A stretch of 64,000 nt of DNA, taken from the NCBI RefSeq assembly GCF_001704415.2, contig NC_030836.1:20186001-20250000 (forward strand), written 5' to 3'. The notes beneath the pieces were generated by a model. It had not been told where the DNA came from and did not search any database. It was given only the letters and a program-made list of their open reading frames with translations. Each line of letters opens with the position of its first letter. The first letter of the stretch is position 1. The position numbers and the translations under genes were made by a program. This document shows, in pieces, positions 11,251-23,929 of the stretch. Source of the stretch: Capra hircus (taxonomy: Eukaryota > Chordata > Mammalia > Artiodactyla > Bovidae).

Positions 11251-12925
11251 CTTAATGACCCAGATAACCACAATGGTGTGATCACTCATCTAGAGTCAAA
11301 CAAACATCCTGGAGTGTGAAGTCAAGTGGGTCCTTAGGAAGCCTTACTATGAACAAAGCTCATGCAGTTGATGGAATTCCAGCTAAGCTATTTCAAATTC
11401 TTAAAGATGATGCTAATACAGTGCCTCATTCAATATTCCAGAAGACTGGAAAAGGTCAGTTTTAGTTCCAATCCCAAAGAAAGGCAATGCCAAAGAACGT
11501 TCAGAGTACTGCACAATTGCACTCATTACACATCCTAGCAAGTGAAGTAAAAGTGCTTCAGTCATGTCCGACTCTTTGAGACCCAGGAGACTATACATTC
11601 CATGGAATTCTCTGGGCCAGAATACTAGAGTGAGTAGCCTTTCCCTTCTTCAGGGGATCTTCCCAACCCAGGGATTGAACCCAGGTCTCCCACATTGTGG
11701 GAGGATTCTTTGCCAGCTGAGCCATAAGGGAAGCCCACATTCTAGCAAGGTCATGCTCAAAATCCTTCAAGCTAGGCTTCAACAATACATGAATCAAAAA
11801 CTCGCAGATGTACAAGCTGGATTTAGAAAAGATAGAGGGTATAGAGACCAAATTGCCAACACCATTGGATCCTAGAAAAAACAAGGGAATTAAAAAAAAA
11901 AAAGAGAGACATCTACTACTGCTCTATAGACTGTGCTAAAGCCTTTGACTGTGTGGATCACAATAAACTAGAAAATTCTTAAAAAGATGGTAATATTGAC
12001 TACCTTGTCTCCTGAGATGCTTGTATGAAGGACAAGAAGCATCAGTTAGAACTGGACCTGGAAGAATGGTGCAGAGACATGTGAAATGCTGGGCTGGATG
12101 ACTCACATGCTGAAATCAAGATTGCCAAGAGAAATACAAGCAACTTCAGATATGCAAATGACACTGCCCTGATGGCAGAAAGCAAAGAGAAGCTAAAAAC
12201 CTCTTGATAAGGGTGAAAGAGAAGAGTGAAAAAACCTGGCTTAAAACTCAACATTAAGGAAACTAAGGTCATGGTATCTGGTCCCATAACTACATGGCAA
12301 ATAGATGAGGGAAAAATGAAAATAGTGCCAGACTTTATTTTCTTGAGCTCCAAAATCACTGTGGATGGTGACTGCAGCCTCAAAATTAGACACCTGCTCC
12401 CTGGAAAAAAAAGCTATGGCAAACCTACACAGCATATTAAAAAGCAGAGGCAGCACTTTGCCGACAAAGGTCCATATAGTCAAAGCTGTGTCTTTCCAGT
12501 AGTCGTGTATAGATGTGAGAGCTGAACCATAAAGAAGGCTGAGCCCTGAAGAATTGATGCTTTTGAATTGTGGTGCTGAAGAAGACTCACAAGAGTTGCT
12601 TGGATTGCAAGATCAACCTAGTCAAATCTAAAGGAAATCAATCCTGAATATTCATTGGAAGGATTAATGCTGAAGCTGAAGCCCCAATACTTTGGCCACC
12701 TGATGCAAAGAACTGACTCATTGGAAAAGACCCTGATGCTGGGAAAGATTGAGGGCAGGAGAAGAAGGGGCAAGGGAAAATGAGATGGTTGGACGGCATC
12801 GCTGTCTCAATGGACATGAGTTTGAGCAAACTTCAGGACATAGAGAAGGACTGGATATCCTGGTGTGCTGGTGAGTTCATTTGGGCTGCAAAGAGTCAGA
12901 CACAACTTAGCAACTGAACAACAAC
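11251..12925 (+). mobile_element. BovB sense half of the inverted copy, older type
   Basis: Starts at the LNDPDNHNGVI word and runs to gcaactgaacaacaacaac. RT motif A reads DCAKAFD near 11930, so the Phe-Ile before it is degraded. About 90 bases with the SPCLFN-type block are missing near 12075. The YADD box reads YAND (12151-12162), so a catalytic Asp is lost. CGA to TGA in the AE-R-RIDAF word (12547-12549). A Bov-tA sits inside at 11543-11736. Confidence 0.88.
11543..11736 (-). mobile_element. Bov-tA SINE nested in BovB, 13-bp TSD
   Basis: Reversed SINE interrupting the BovB RT region. TSDs are acatcctagcaag (11530-11542) and acattctagcaag (11737-11749), 12 of 13 identical. The BovB frame resumes with gtcatgctcaaaatcc. 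Confidence 0.93.
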
Positions 12926-14971
12926 AACGACTAACTGAGCTCTAGTTGTCTGGATACTTGAATATATAAAGGGGATTCTAGTTGATTATGCTCTTTCCCC
13001 ACCCCCATATGACCTGTACTGGGAATTGAGCATGATTTTTTTAAAGCTGTACAGAAATGATATTTTTTAAAATTTTAAATTGCTATTTTCTAGTATGAAG
13101 ATAGAGTAATTTTAAATGTTCACCTCTATGACACCAATATTTCCAACTTCCTATATCCATGAAATAATTCATTTCCCTCATCATTTCACTAGTAAATTAT
13201 TTCCATTAACTGTCAGAGCTTATTCAGTTCCAGAGAACAACTTTCATCAGCTATTTTAGTAGCAAAGTGCCTTTTCCCTCTGAAGTATATACATTGTTAG
13301 ATGTCTGCATTTTTTTTCTAATTCCAGACCTGTTCCCAATCACCTTCCTCCCCAATAAAATGAGAATAGGGTACAGAGTTCTACAATATTAAATCAGAAT
13401 ATCAAACATTACCCTAACGAAAGAAAACGGCACTTTAAATTTACTTTTATAACTAAAATATATTGTTTAGTAAAAGATCTTTGAAACTTAGCTACAGCAA
13501 CCCCTGTTAGTAATAGATTAATAATAGCCAATCCCTTGAATTAATAATTGTAATAGTAATAAAAATAGTAATAATAGTAATAATAAGAGGAGATAATGAA
13601 TTATTTAAATAAGTCTTAAAATATGGGAATTATCTGATCAGGACAATCAGAAATCTTGTAGTTGACAGCATGGTCCATTGCCCACCTCTTAAAAGAAAGA
13701 TCTGCTGAAGAATTGATGGAGACTCTAGAAAGCACTGTTAGGCTTTGTGTCACTGATAGGAAATCAGTGTGGGTGGTGTTAAATATATATAATTCTGCCT
13801 AGTGGGGAGAAAGATTGAGACCTACCCCAGGATGCAGAAAGGGAACATTTCTCAGTTGATGAGTCCCACTAAAAAAATTAAAATATCATTACATGTTTCT
13901 AGCTCTAGAAGTTTCTTCCTATATGTGAATGCATAGTGGTGTCTCTAAGTGGAATCTATCCAGGGAAAACCATTGCATTTCCATTTTTCTTGTTTCCTCT
14001 ATTAGCCAGAGTTCAGTCACATAAATGAAAACATCTTCAGAATGTTTAGGCATTGAAAGATCATACCCAGGGAATGAGCTGCTTAAAAAAGAACTGAAAG
14101 GGCTGGAAAAGTGATCAAGGAATCTCACTCCTAGCTCACAGACCTGGCAATAGAAGCTGAAAGTTGTTTCTGCCGTAGATCAGGAAACTGTTCACAAGGT
14201 TCACAGCTGAAACAATGAAAAAAAAATGAGATTTATAATGAAAACCCAGAACCTGGTGTTACATCTCGGGTCTGAGAAAGTCAAAGGTGCCTGCCATTGC
14301 TACAGGAAACATCAAGCTTCTGCTTGTCAAGTTGGCTTATAATTGGTGCACTGTGTCTTGGAATGCTGCCTAAAAAAGGTTCTAGAAAATGTAGAATCCT
14401 CCCGAATGTAGAGATTTCCAAACTCAACAGTATAAGGGAGAAAATCAAAAGGGATAGAACTGACACAATTTCTTCCTCTTTTTGGCACAGAGTTTCATTT
14501 GCACTTTTGCAACAATTATCTCTTCTCTAGAATTCATTTAAAAATAGGGATTTGTTATGGACAAGCACACTGTGCAATAGCTGGTAGAATTAAATATGAT
14601 TAATTTGTAGCCACTGTCCTCTGTTGAGTTAGCTGTGTTGTGGTATGAAGAAATGTTTAATAGGGTAGTATTTGAATGCAAATAGTTACAAATGATTGTT
14701 TTCAACTGTGACACAATCCCATGGCAGTATCCATGAACTTTAGAAGTATAAATATGAATTATAGCTACTTTACTTACTAATTTGCATAAAATACATTTAG
14801 TTTTCAACTACATGTAAAAATGTCAGTTGACTATGCACTGTAAAGATTGCAATGAGTATTAAATAAAAATACAAACAAGGATGTATTTTCATAGCACTTG
14901 CCACACTGTAGGTATCAACTAATTAGCAATATTTTTTCTCTTTCTTTCTTCATGGAAATAATCAATATTAT
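12926..14971. other. Unique sequence, about 2 kb
   Basis: No ruminant repeat. An impure (TAA)n tract lies at about 13541-13596. Open frames of 61-89 codons overlap each other and match nothing I recognise. Confidence 0.45.
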
Positions 14972-15182
14972 TGTGTGCTGTGCTGTGCTTAGTTGCTCAG
15001 TCATGTCCGACTCTTTTTGAACCCATGGACTATAGCCTGCCAGGCTCCTCTGTCCATGGGGATTCTCCAGGCAAGAATACTTGAGTGGGTTGCCATGCTC
15101 TCCTCCAGGGGATCTTCCCAACCCAAATATTGAACCTAGGTCTCCCAAATTACAGGAAGATTCTTTTACTGTCTGGGCCATA
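14972..15182 (-). mobile_element. Bov-tA SINE
   Basis: Reversed copy: gttgctcagtcatgtccgac to tactgtctgggcc, preceded by a short tgtgctgtgctgtgc tail. Flanking TSD unclear. Confidence 0.92.
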
Positions 15183-17464
15183 TTGTATAAGATAAGATTT
15201 TAAAAATCTAGAAGTTCACACTTTTACCTTAAGTTTTGAGGATAATGATGATTCTTTATTAAGCATAATCCATACTATTCAACACATACAGACCATTATT
15301 CTGTTTACCTGCTCTGTTAACTAGACTGAAATGCATTAGAATTTTATGAATTAGAATGATCCATTGCTAGTCATAGTGTTTTGTCAAAGATATGTTTTCT
15401 AGAAAGTAACTAACCCATATAACCTCTCAGAATATCAGTCTTTTCCATGTTGCCGTAATAAAGCTAATATCTTCCTCTTCTTTTGTGCTATCTTTTTAAA
15501 AATATTTCTTGACTGCTCTGAACACAGTGTAGTCTTTTTTTAGAGTGCACATGTGGACAATCTCTGAGTATAACTTTTAATATTGATGATGTACAGATAC
15601 TGTGGTCCCTGAGACATATGTTAATGCAAAAACTTAAGTTTCCAGTATGAGAGATTTGTATATATCACTGCTGCCCTTCTAAACCAATAATTACAAGTCC
15701 GCGGGCATCCTGTTTAATGATGAGTAGACATTAAATCAATACTCACGGTTCATTGTTATTTCCGGTTTAGCCCTTAGAGTGAACAGGCCACATTTCTTTG
15801 GATCATTTCCTTCTCCTGATGTTTATGGCTTTTCTGAGGCAAACAATAATCGGATGCATGTTTCCAGGTGAAGAACCACAGTTCGTGGTTATGAAGAGGC
15901 AATAAGCATTCACATCATACAACCTCTGTTGCTCTCTCTCCCCTTGAACCTGTGCACTTTGAGGTGTATACTTTAAAAATGTGTGATTGTGTTTTCATGC
16001 AGATCTTTGGTCCATGTATTATTTCTGACAGGTTTATTTTCATTTCTGCGTGTACAGAATTTTTCCAAATTTGTAGCCACTTTAATTTAATGGATCATTT
16101 TTCTCTATTGTATCCTATGAAAAACACACTCACACAGTGGTATCCTAAACTTGGGCATTTAATCACTAGTTATTATGCATACAGTTTTGCCTTCTGATCT
16201 TAGCTGTTATATCAGAATCTTAAGGGGTTTTGAAGGTCTGTTATAGAGCTAAAGGTATTTGTGCAGAGAGTACCAGGCGTTATTGGAAGACTGGTTATAT
16301 CAGACCTAGGAATTAATATAAAATCTTACTTTGTACATTAATTAATCCCTACTTACAACTAAACAAATGAAATTGTTTGCTTTAAATAGCACCAATATGG
16401 GTGGACTAAAGGTTACATTTGAAATAAATAATACAAAAGCAACATAATAAAGGAAAAAAATAACGTGTATTGATTTTTTAAATATTTAATGGGTTGAGCT
16501 CCACACACAGGCACACTCTGAAGGGACTTTACAACTTCATTAGCAGCCGAGTTTTCAGTATCTACTCTTGATAATATAAAATGTTGAAGACTCTATATTT
16601 GCACTTTAGGAGCATATCTGTTTGGGAAGACACAGGATATAAATTTATTAAAATGTAAACAGTAATGTATAAAGCAAAGCAACAACAAAGGTAGCATATT
16701 TAACAATTAACTTAATTGCATTATCAGAAGGAAATGTGGCTTTTAAAAAAAGGAGAAAACCCTACAGATATAGAGAAATCTGTTTCCATGGTATTACCCC
16801 TTGCAGCCAGTTTGGACAGTTTCACCACTGAAAACTTCACATAGACCCCCACTTGTTTTAGTATACGGCCATTCAAGAAAACCCTCAGTCCTTATTTATA
16901 AACATGCCTTCTTCTATTAAAGTGTTCCCAACTGCTCTCTTGAACCCCTGAAAGGACCTCAGGACTTACAATGTACTCTAAGACCAAGTAAAATATCTCC
17001 TCAATTTTAACAGACCCACTTGATAGAACTGCTTGTCAAGCAGAGATTGTCTCAGCCTTTCTCTTTTTTACACTTTATAAGTTGCTCTCCTCTATAATGC
17101 CAGTGAAACCCTGTTAAAGTAAAAGCAATGAGACATGAATTCCCTTGCAACACTTTAGGACTAAACATTCATTGTTGATTTTGTCTTGGACCTAGTTTTT
17201 TTCTCCAACAGAAATATTGGGCGACTTAATAATTTATATTATATTCTTATCGCTGTCAATAACCAACAATTTTGTATTCTGTTAATTTAAGAATAAAATT
17301 TCTTCTGAATGATTTTCTGACCTTGGAATACAAATCTGATCATTTTTGAAAAATATTATGGAGAAATATACTTTTAAAATAATCATGTCCAGTTTAAAAA
17401 CGGAATTTATTTTCCTTGAGTGTTTAGCCAAAACAATAAGAAAAAACCTCAAAAAATTAAGTAA
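15183..17464. other. Unique sequence, about 2.3 kb
   Basis: No repeats recognised. 15698-15900 keeps five or more CpGs and holds an AACCAC/GTGGTT inverted pair at 15874-15890 (see findings). Confidence 0.45.
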
Positions 17465-17729
17465 ATCGTTGGAAGGACTGATGCTGAAACAGAAGCTCCA
17501 ATACTTTGGCCACCTGATGTGAAAAGAACCAACTCATTGGAAAACACCCAGATGCTGGGAAAGATTGAGGGCAGGAGGAGAAGGGGGTGACACAGGATGA
17601 GATGATTGGATGGCATCACCAACTCAATGGACATGAGTTTAAGCAAACTCCAGGAGATGGTGAAGGACAGGGAAGCGTGGCATGCTGCAGTCCCTGGGGT
17701 CTCAAAGAGCAACTGAATAACAATGACAA
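17465..17729 (+). mobile_element. BovB 3' fragment, older type
   Basis: From cgttggaaggactgatgctg to gagcaactgaataacaatgac; contains gggaaagattgagggcagg. Lies tail-to-tail with the next BovB, 18 bp away. Confidence 0.88.
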
Positions 17730-17747
17730 CTCAAAAAGATAATATTG

Positions 17748-18833
17748 TTCAGTTCAGTTCAATTCAGTTCAGTCGCTCAGTCATGTCCGACTCTTTGTGA
17801 CCCCATGAATCACAGCACGCCAGGCCTCCCTGTCCATCACCAACTCCTGGAGTTCACTCAGACTCGCGTTCATCGAGTCAGTGATGCCATCCAGCCATCT
17901 CATCCTCAGTCGTCCCCTTTTCCTCCTGCCCCCAATCCCTCCCAGCATCAAAGTCTTTTCCAATGAGTCAACACTTCGCATGAGGTGGCCAAAGTACTGG
18001 AGTTTCAGTTTCAGTATCATTCCTTCCAAAGAAATCCCAGGGTTGATCTCCTTCAGAATGGACTGGTTGGATCTCCTTGCAGTCCAAGGGACCCTCAAGA
18101 GTCTTCTCCAACACCACAGTTCAAAAGCATCAATTCTTCAGCGCTCAGCCTTCTTCACAGTCCAACTCTCACATCCATACATGACCACTGGAAAAACCAT
18201 AGCCTTGACTAGACAGACTTTAGTCAGCAAAGTAATGTCTCTGCTTTTGAATATACTATCTAGGTTGGTCATAACTTTTCTTCCAAGGAGTAAGCGTCTT
18301 TTAATTCCATAGCTGCAATCACCATCTGCAGTGATTTTGGAGCCCCCAAAAATAAAGTTTGACAGTGTTTCCACTGTTTCTCCATGTATTTCCCATGGAG
18401 TGATGGGACCGGATGCCATGATCTTCATGTTCTGAATGTTGAGCTTTAACCCAACTTTTTCACTCTCCTCTTTTACTTTCATCAAGAGGTTCTTTAGTTC
18501 CCCTTCGCTTTCTGCCATAAGGGTGGTGTCATCTGCATATCTGAGGTTATTGATATTTCTCCCAGCAATCTTGATTCCAGCTTGTATTTCTTCCAGTCCA
18601 GCGTTTCTCATGATGTACTCTGCATAGAAGTTAAATAAGCAGGGTGACAATATACAGCCTTGACGTACTCCTTTTCCTATTTGGAAAAGTCTGTTGGTCC
18701 ATGTCCAGTTCTAACTGTTGCTTCCTGGCCTGCATACAGATTTCTCAAGAGGCTGGTTAGGTGGTCTGGTATTCCCATCTCTTTCAGTATTTTCCACAGT
18801 TTATTGTGATCCACACAGTCAAAGGCTTTGGCA
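17748..18833 (-). mobile_element. BovB 3' third, younger type
   Basis: Runs from the gttcagttcaattcag tail to the word aggctttggca (KAFD codons of motif A), where it is 5'-truncated. YADD is intact (18528-18539), inside a 170-codon open stretch ending at 18138, where CGA has become TGA after AER. A 105-codon stretch (17781-18098) follows. One of the best-kept RT segments here, but without endonuclease or N-terminal RT. Confidence 0.95.
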
Positions 18834-19021
18834 GAAACATAATTTAAAAAAAAAAAACGAATTCAGGCAGATATAAAATAAATCTGTGTTAAGGATTTTA
18901 TTTAACTCATTAATTCAGTAAGACAGCTGGCAAAATGTAAGAAATAATTCTATATAAAATCTAAATAACAGACATACTTATCAATCGGGAATATTGAAAT
19001 GAATTTGCAGATGACACAGAA
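18834..19021. other. Spacer with A12 tract
   Basis: Begins with ataatttaaaaaaaaaaaa at the truncated end of the BovB, then unique AT-rich DNA. Confidence 0.5.
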
Positions 19022-19187
19022 CTGGGTTTCCCTTGGATTAGCGGTATCAGCTGCCACCAGAATGGGATTTCCCTTGGATTAGGGGTATCAGCTGCCACTA
19101 GAACTGGATTTCCCTTGGATTAGGGGTATCAGCTGCCACTAGAACTGGATTTCCCTTGGATTAGGGGTTATCAGCTGCCACTATGAA
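19022..19187 (+). repeat. 41-bp minisatellite, four copies
   Basis: Tandem units start at 19022, 19063, 19104 and 19145; the last is 43 bp. Each has a ttcccttggattag core, ggtatcagctgccac and agaa. Copies 2-4 hold TTAGGGG where copy 1 has TTAGCGG. The array runs straight into a BovB fragment. Confidence 0.95.
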
Positions 19188-19784
19188 CTGTGGAAAATTC
19201 TACAAGAGATGGGAATACCAGACCACCTTACCTACCTCCTGAGAAACCTGTATCCAGGTCAAGAAGCAACTGTTAGAATTGGACATGGAACAGTGGGCTA
19301 GTTCAGAATTGGGAAAGGAGTATGTCAAGACTGTATATTGTCAAGACTCCTATTTAACTTATATTCAGAGTCCATCATGTGAAATTCCAGGCTGGATGAA
19401 GCACAAACTGGAAACAAGATTGCTGGGAGAAATATATCAATAATCTCAGATATGCAGATGATACCACCTTTATGGCAGAAAGCAAAGAGGAACTAAAAAG
19501 CCTTTTGATGAAGATGAAAGAGGAGAGTGAAAAAGCTGACTTAAATTTATTTTAAAAAACTAAGGTCATCACATCTGGTCCCATCCCTCATGGCACATAG
19601 ATAGGAAGACAATGGAAACAGTGGTAGACTTTATTTTCTTGGGCTTGAAAATCACTGCAGATGACTGCAGTCACAAAATTCAAAGAAAAACCTCTCTTTG
19701 GAAGAAAAACTGTGACAAACCTAGATAGTGTATTGAAAAGCAGAGACAACACTTTGCCGACAAAGGTCCATATAGTAAAAGCTA
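19188..19784 (+). mobile_element. BovB internal RT fragment, no 3' end
   Basis: Starts at ctgtggaaaattctac (KLWKIL codons) and ends at tatagtaaaagcta. YADD is kept (19451-19462) but the frame is broken by indels and stops. Its right end falls in the recurrent BovB breakpoint region. Confidence 0.88.
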
Positions 19785-20180
19785 GATATAAGAATAAATA
19801 AAAGTGACATTCTTCATTTTTAGAGGGAAGGGAGGCCCTTTCTCCTTCTTCTGTTCTTAAGGGTTTCCTAGGAGTCACAGTGAATCTGAGCCCATATGTC
19901 AATCTTTGGAATACAGATAAATCTAAGGATTAAGGCTATCAACAGTTTTCACAGTATAGAGATGTTGCCAAGTTTTAGGCCAAATCACTTCAAGATATGT
20001 AAGAATATATCTTCAGAATTAGCTCAGGGATCTCTCAATAAATGTACAGATAGACCATCACAAGATACAATCCTTTGTCTAATAGGAAGGGGAAAGATAC
20101 TATTGTTCTTTCTTCTGTTTTGTTATATAAAGTATGTGAGGTTTTACTCTAACTTCATAATCACTTTTATGCTGCCTTCA
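19785..20180. other. Unique sequence
   Basis: No family recognised. A 110-codon frame (19896-20228) runs into the next BovB tail and has no known product. Confidence 0.4.
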
Positions 20181-20447
20181 GTATCAGTTCAATCGCTCAG
20201 TCGTGTCCGACTCTTTGCGACCTCATGAACTACAGCACACCAGGCCTCCCTGTCCATCACCAACTGCCAGAGTCTACCCAAACCCATGTCCATTGAGTTG
20301 GTGATGCCATCCAATCACCTCATCCTCTGTTGTCCGCTTCTCCTCCTGCCCTCAATCTTTCCCAGCATCAGGGTCTTTTCCAATGAGTCAGCTCTTCGCA
20401 TCAGGTGGCCGAAGTATTGGAGTTTCAGCTTCCACATCAGTCCAGCA
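20181..20447 (-). mobile_element. BovB 3' end fragment, older type
   Basis: tatcagttcaatcgctcag to gagtttcagcttccacatc, with ctcaatctttcccagcatc (older form). 5'-truncated. Confidence 0.88.
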
Positions 20448-21165
20448 TTAACAGATCTGTTAATGTGTATTCAATAATAGTCTATATTCTCTCTTTTTTG
20501 TATTGATACTGAGAAATCTTTTTATCTACATGATTGTTTTAATTCCCCATCATAGGTAAAAGTGACATGACTCACAGAATCACATATTAGTAAATTTTGA
20601 AAGTTAGATATAAAGTCAGTATAACAAATCATCAGAAATGCTCAAGGAGCAGACAGCTCTGATAGCTATTAATACTATCAGGCCCTCAGCTATAAGTTGC
20701 TCTCAGATGTCAACACAGAACTTCTAAAACTTGTTAAGGAAACATAGTTATGAAACCACGATTAGATATATGAACTTTATACCCAAAATAAAATGCACAA
20801 TAGAATAATCAAAATAAATTGAATTTGCTTTGTGCCACCTCTCCTGTGTCCTTACCTGCTTGCTATGGGTTTCCCATAAATCTGTTATACTATTATTAAT
20901 AGAGAAATAGGAGAAAAAAGCAGTGATAGAATCAAGCATGGAATTATTCAGTGAAAATCCATGCTAGAAAAAAATTTGCTGATTTGATGGGTTAACATTC
21001 TTGAGCAATTCTTTGGAAGGAAAATTTAGTTTTCAGTTTGTCACCAAGATATGGATATACAGTATTTCGATTATACTGGCTTCTTTAAGTCCCAGATGTA
21101 ATTTCTCAGCAGTTGAAAATCTTTTCAGATATTTTTAAAAGGTTTTTGACACTTCCTAAGTTTAG
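20448..21165. other. Unique AT-rich sequence
   Basis: Nothing recognised. Confidence 0.4.
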
Positions 21166-21362
21166 ATGGACTTCCCTGGTGGCTCAGATGGTAAAGCGTC
21201 TGTCTACAATGCAGGAGACCTAGGTTCAATCCCTGGGTCGAGAAGATCCCCTGGAGAAGGAAATGGCAATCCACTCCAGTACTCTTGCCTGGAAAATCCC
21301 ATGGACAGAGGAGCCTGGTGGGCTACAGTCCGTGGGGTCGCAGAGTCGGACCCGACTGAGCA
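21166..21362 (+). mobile_element. Bov-tA SINE
   Basis: ggacttccctggtggctcag to gtcggacccgactgagc. Well conserved, with CpGs kept (tggggtcgcagagtcgg), so probably among the younger SINEs. TSD not resolved. Confidence 0.93.
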
Positions 21363-22870
21363 TATGCCACTGAGATAATCGATTTATGTTATTTTGCTAA
21401 CCAATGACCAATAGGAACTATTTTTCTTTTTTGCTTAATTTTAGCTCAGCAAAGTAGGAGGCAAATCACCAGGCATTCCAAAATGGCATCTAGTTATCAG
21501 CATTTGCACTGAACACCTGTGAAGTCTTAAGTGTTCCTTATTCAGTGTATGCCTTTCAGACTCCCAAAATAACATTAAGTCTTTAGGTATAGTGTCCTTA
21601 TAGAGGACTGAAATTCAAGGCCTGTTCTCTGTGAATAGAAATGCTTATTAAACTAGCTGCCATTACATTTTAAGAAATAATAAGTAGAAATGCAATGTGT
21701 ATATTTAAAATAACTCAAAATTTAACACATCAAAAGCAAATGGGCTACATATAAAATATAATTTCTTCAAAATCAAATGAGCCAAATATAATCAGCTCTT
21801 CAACTTGAAAATTCAGAGTTGTGTATATATGATCTTTGGGCTGCAGCAACCTGGAAAAACATAAGCAGCCTTTTCAATATGTAGTTATACAATAACATTA
21901 TTTGTTTAAAAAAATCACTTGAGAATTAAAAGAAGGTTAATACATTTAGTGAAAGTGATTTGTGATAAATATATAGTACTTCAGAAATAAGAATATTTTA
22001 AAGTATTTGAGCCAAATACTATCAGCTATTTACAATGAGTACCTAAACATGAATTCCAAATATTAATGATAATTTTCTATCTTCTGGAAAAGATTAAATT
22101 ATTATACATATGAATGTTGTTTAATCAATGGATTGTATTATACAGAATAGCTTTGAAAAAAAGAAATGTTGCTGTATAAGATTTTAATCATGTTGCATGT
22201 ATTGATTAATATAGGCTTCTTAGGTATTACATGATTGTCTATGCTTTATGGCTAGCTAGCTATTTTCATAATATGAGAACGGGTGCGGTAGATTATCCCA
22301 AAGACTTATTCAATACTACATTCTTTCCATTTTTGGTGGAAAAATTTTTACCTGAAAGTGTAAGTAAATTAGGATTTGAGTTAAAAATATTTGAGCATAA
22401 TTGTATACATGCATAATATATTTTATGCAAAATAGCAAAATATAACTACTAAACTTTCCTCTTCTACCTTCTCACAAAGACTTCATCACCAGTCCTTAAG
22501 CCAACATTTTAAATCATTTCCTTTATTTTTAACTTTCTTCTTATGACTAATAATTCTCATATGATTATAGTCTTATTTTTGATATCTCAAAATCAATCAG
22601 TGTCTATAAATGTACTCTGATAAAAAATGAAAAATGAGCCCACTTATAGCCATGAACCCTCCCACTCATTTATCCGTTTTTAATTTCAATATTAATTTGC
22701 TTGTTGGTTATATTTATAACTTTAAGAGAAAATCTTTTTTTCAATCAAAATTAAATGTCTCTTCACACACACTATTATTTATATATATATGAATATATGT
22801 ACTATAAGTACCATAGTAGAAATGACCTTGTATATATTTTATGTACTATAGTAGAAACATATAGTATTGT
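21363..22870. other. Unique, very AT-rich sequence
   Basis: About 1.5 kb with no recognised family. An imperfect direct repeat (tgtactata, agtagaaa) occurs at about 22797-22823 and 22840-22860, next to the following BovB fragment. Confidence 0.45.
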
Positions 22871-23090
22871 TCTTTCCTCTATTTCTTTGCATTGATAGCT
22901 GAAGAAGGCTTTCTTATCTCTTCTTGCTATTCTTTGGAACTCTGCACTCAGATGCTTATATCTTTCCTTTTCTCCTTTGCTTTTCGCCTCTTTTCTTTTC
23001 ACAGCTATTTGTATGGCCTCCCCAGACAGCCATTTTGCTTTTTTGCATTTCTTTCCCACAGGGATGGTCTTGATCCCTGTCTCCTGTAAA
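22871..23090 (-). mobile_element. BovB internal fragment without 3' tail
   Basis: On the minus strand it reads KKCKKAKWLSGEA, then EKERYKHL, FQRIARRDKKAF and QCKEIEE: the linker between endonuclease and RT. Open for about 75 codons. Neither end is a normal BovB end. Confidence 0.9.
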
Positions 23091-23929
23091 ATATATAATA
23101 CATGTACATATACATTTCATTTCATGTAATTTGACAATATTAGTTTCCCTACAATTTCCTCTACCTCATCTCCCCCTTCTATTTCCTAACTGCTATCAGT
23201 TATAGCATTGCTTTTGCAGTGTTTATCTTTATATCATACACATTAACTTATAACTATAATTAAATCAGTTATGATTTGTCTACAAGTTAAATCTACAGAT
23301 TGGAATAAGGCAATGAATAGCATATAATTCTAATGCATGCAGAACTATGTACTGCTATTGGAATCTTTTGAAAGAAATATTAATCCATATTGCTAACCTG
23401 AACCACTCAAAAGAATTAATCATTGTTTCTTAAACTTCATCAGTCGTTAAGACTCATAGTAAATTTTAGTTTATTTAGTAATTGAATCCAGATATTCTTA
23501 CATAGATCATCATTTTGTTTGAGTTTATTTTTCTGAAAGCTTCTATTTATTTTCTTCTCCTACTATTTAAAATAACAAATATCTGTGTCATATATCTGAG
23601 ATAATTTATCCTCTTAATCAAGCTAATAGTCACAGTACCTACTTTTGTTTTCAAACCACTCTTCTGGGAACATTCTAACCTCCAGCACAAATATGGCCCC
23701 ATTTGATATCCAGGCAAGTTCCGCAGCTGTTACTGTGACGTTTATGAACTCATTCCCTTGTTAGAATATTTTTTTCTAACATTTTTTTTTCTCATTGTTG
23801 GATTCTTTTTGATTTGTGATGATATTACTTACTGAACTATGGTTTCTTTCTTCCAAAAAGATGTTTTGAGTCCTTGAATCAGCACCCAGTTTTGCTGTCC
23901 CACTCCAAATGAATATCATGGAGTAGAAT
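23091..23929. other. Unique AT-rich sequence
   Basis: Nothing recognised. Confidence 0.4.

Noticed and set aside
17748..18833. Active BovB source element
   Set aside because: YADD is intact, but the endonuclease and N-terminal RT are missing and a TGA interrupts the frame. No copy in the window is complete.
19022..19187. CRISPR-like array
   Set aside because: Units are directly abutting, with no unique spacers; this is a tandem minisatellite in a mammalian genome.
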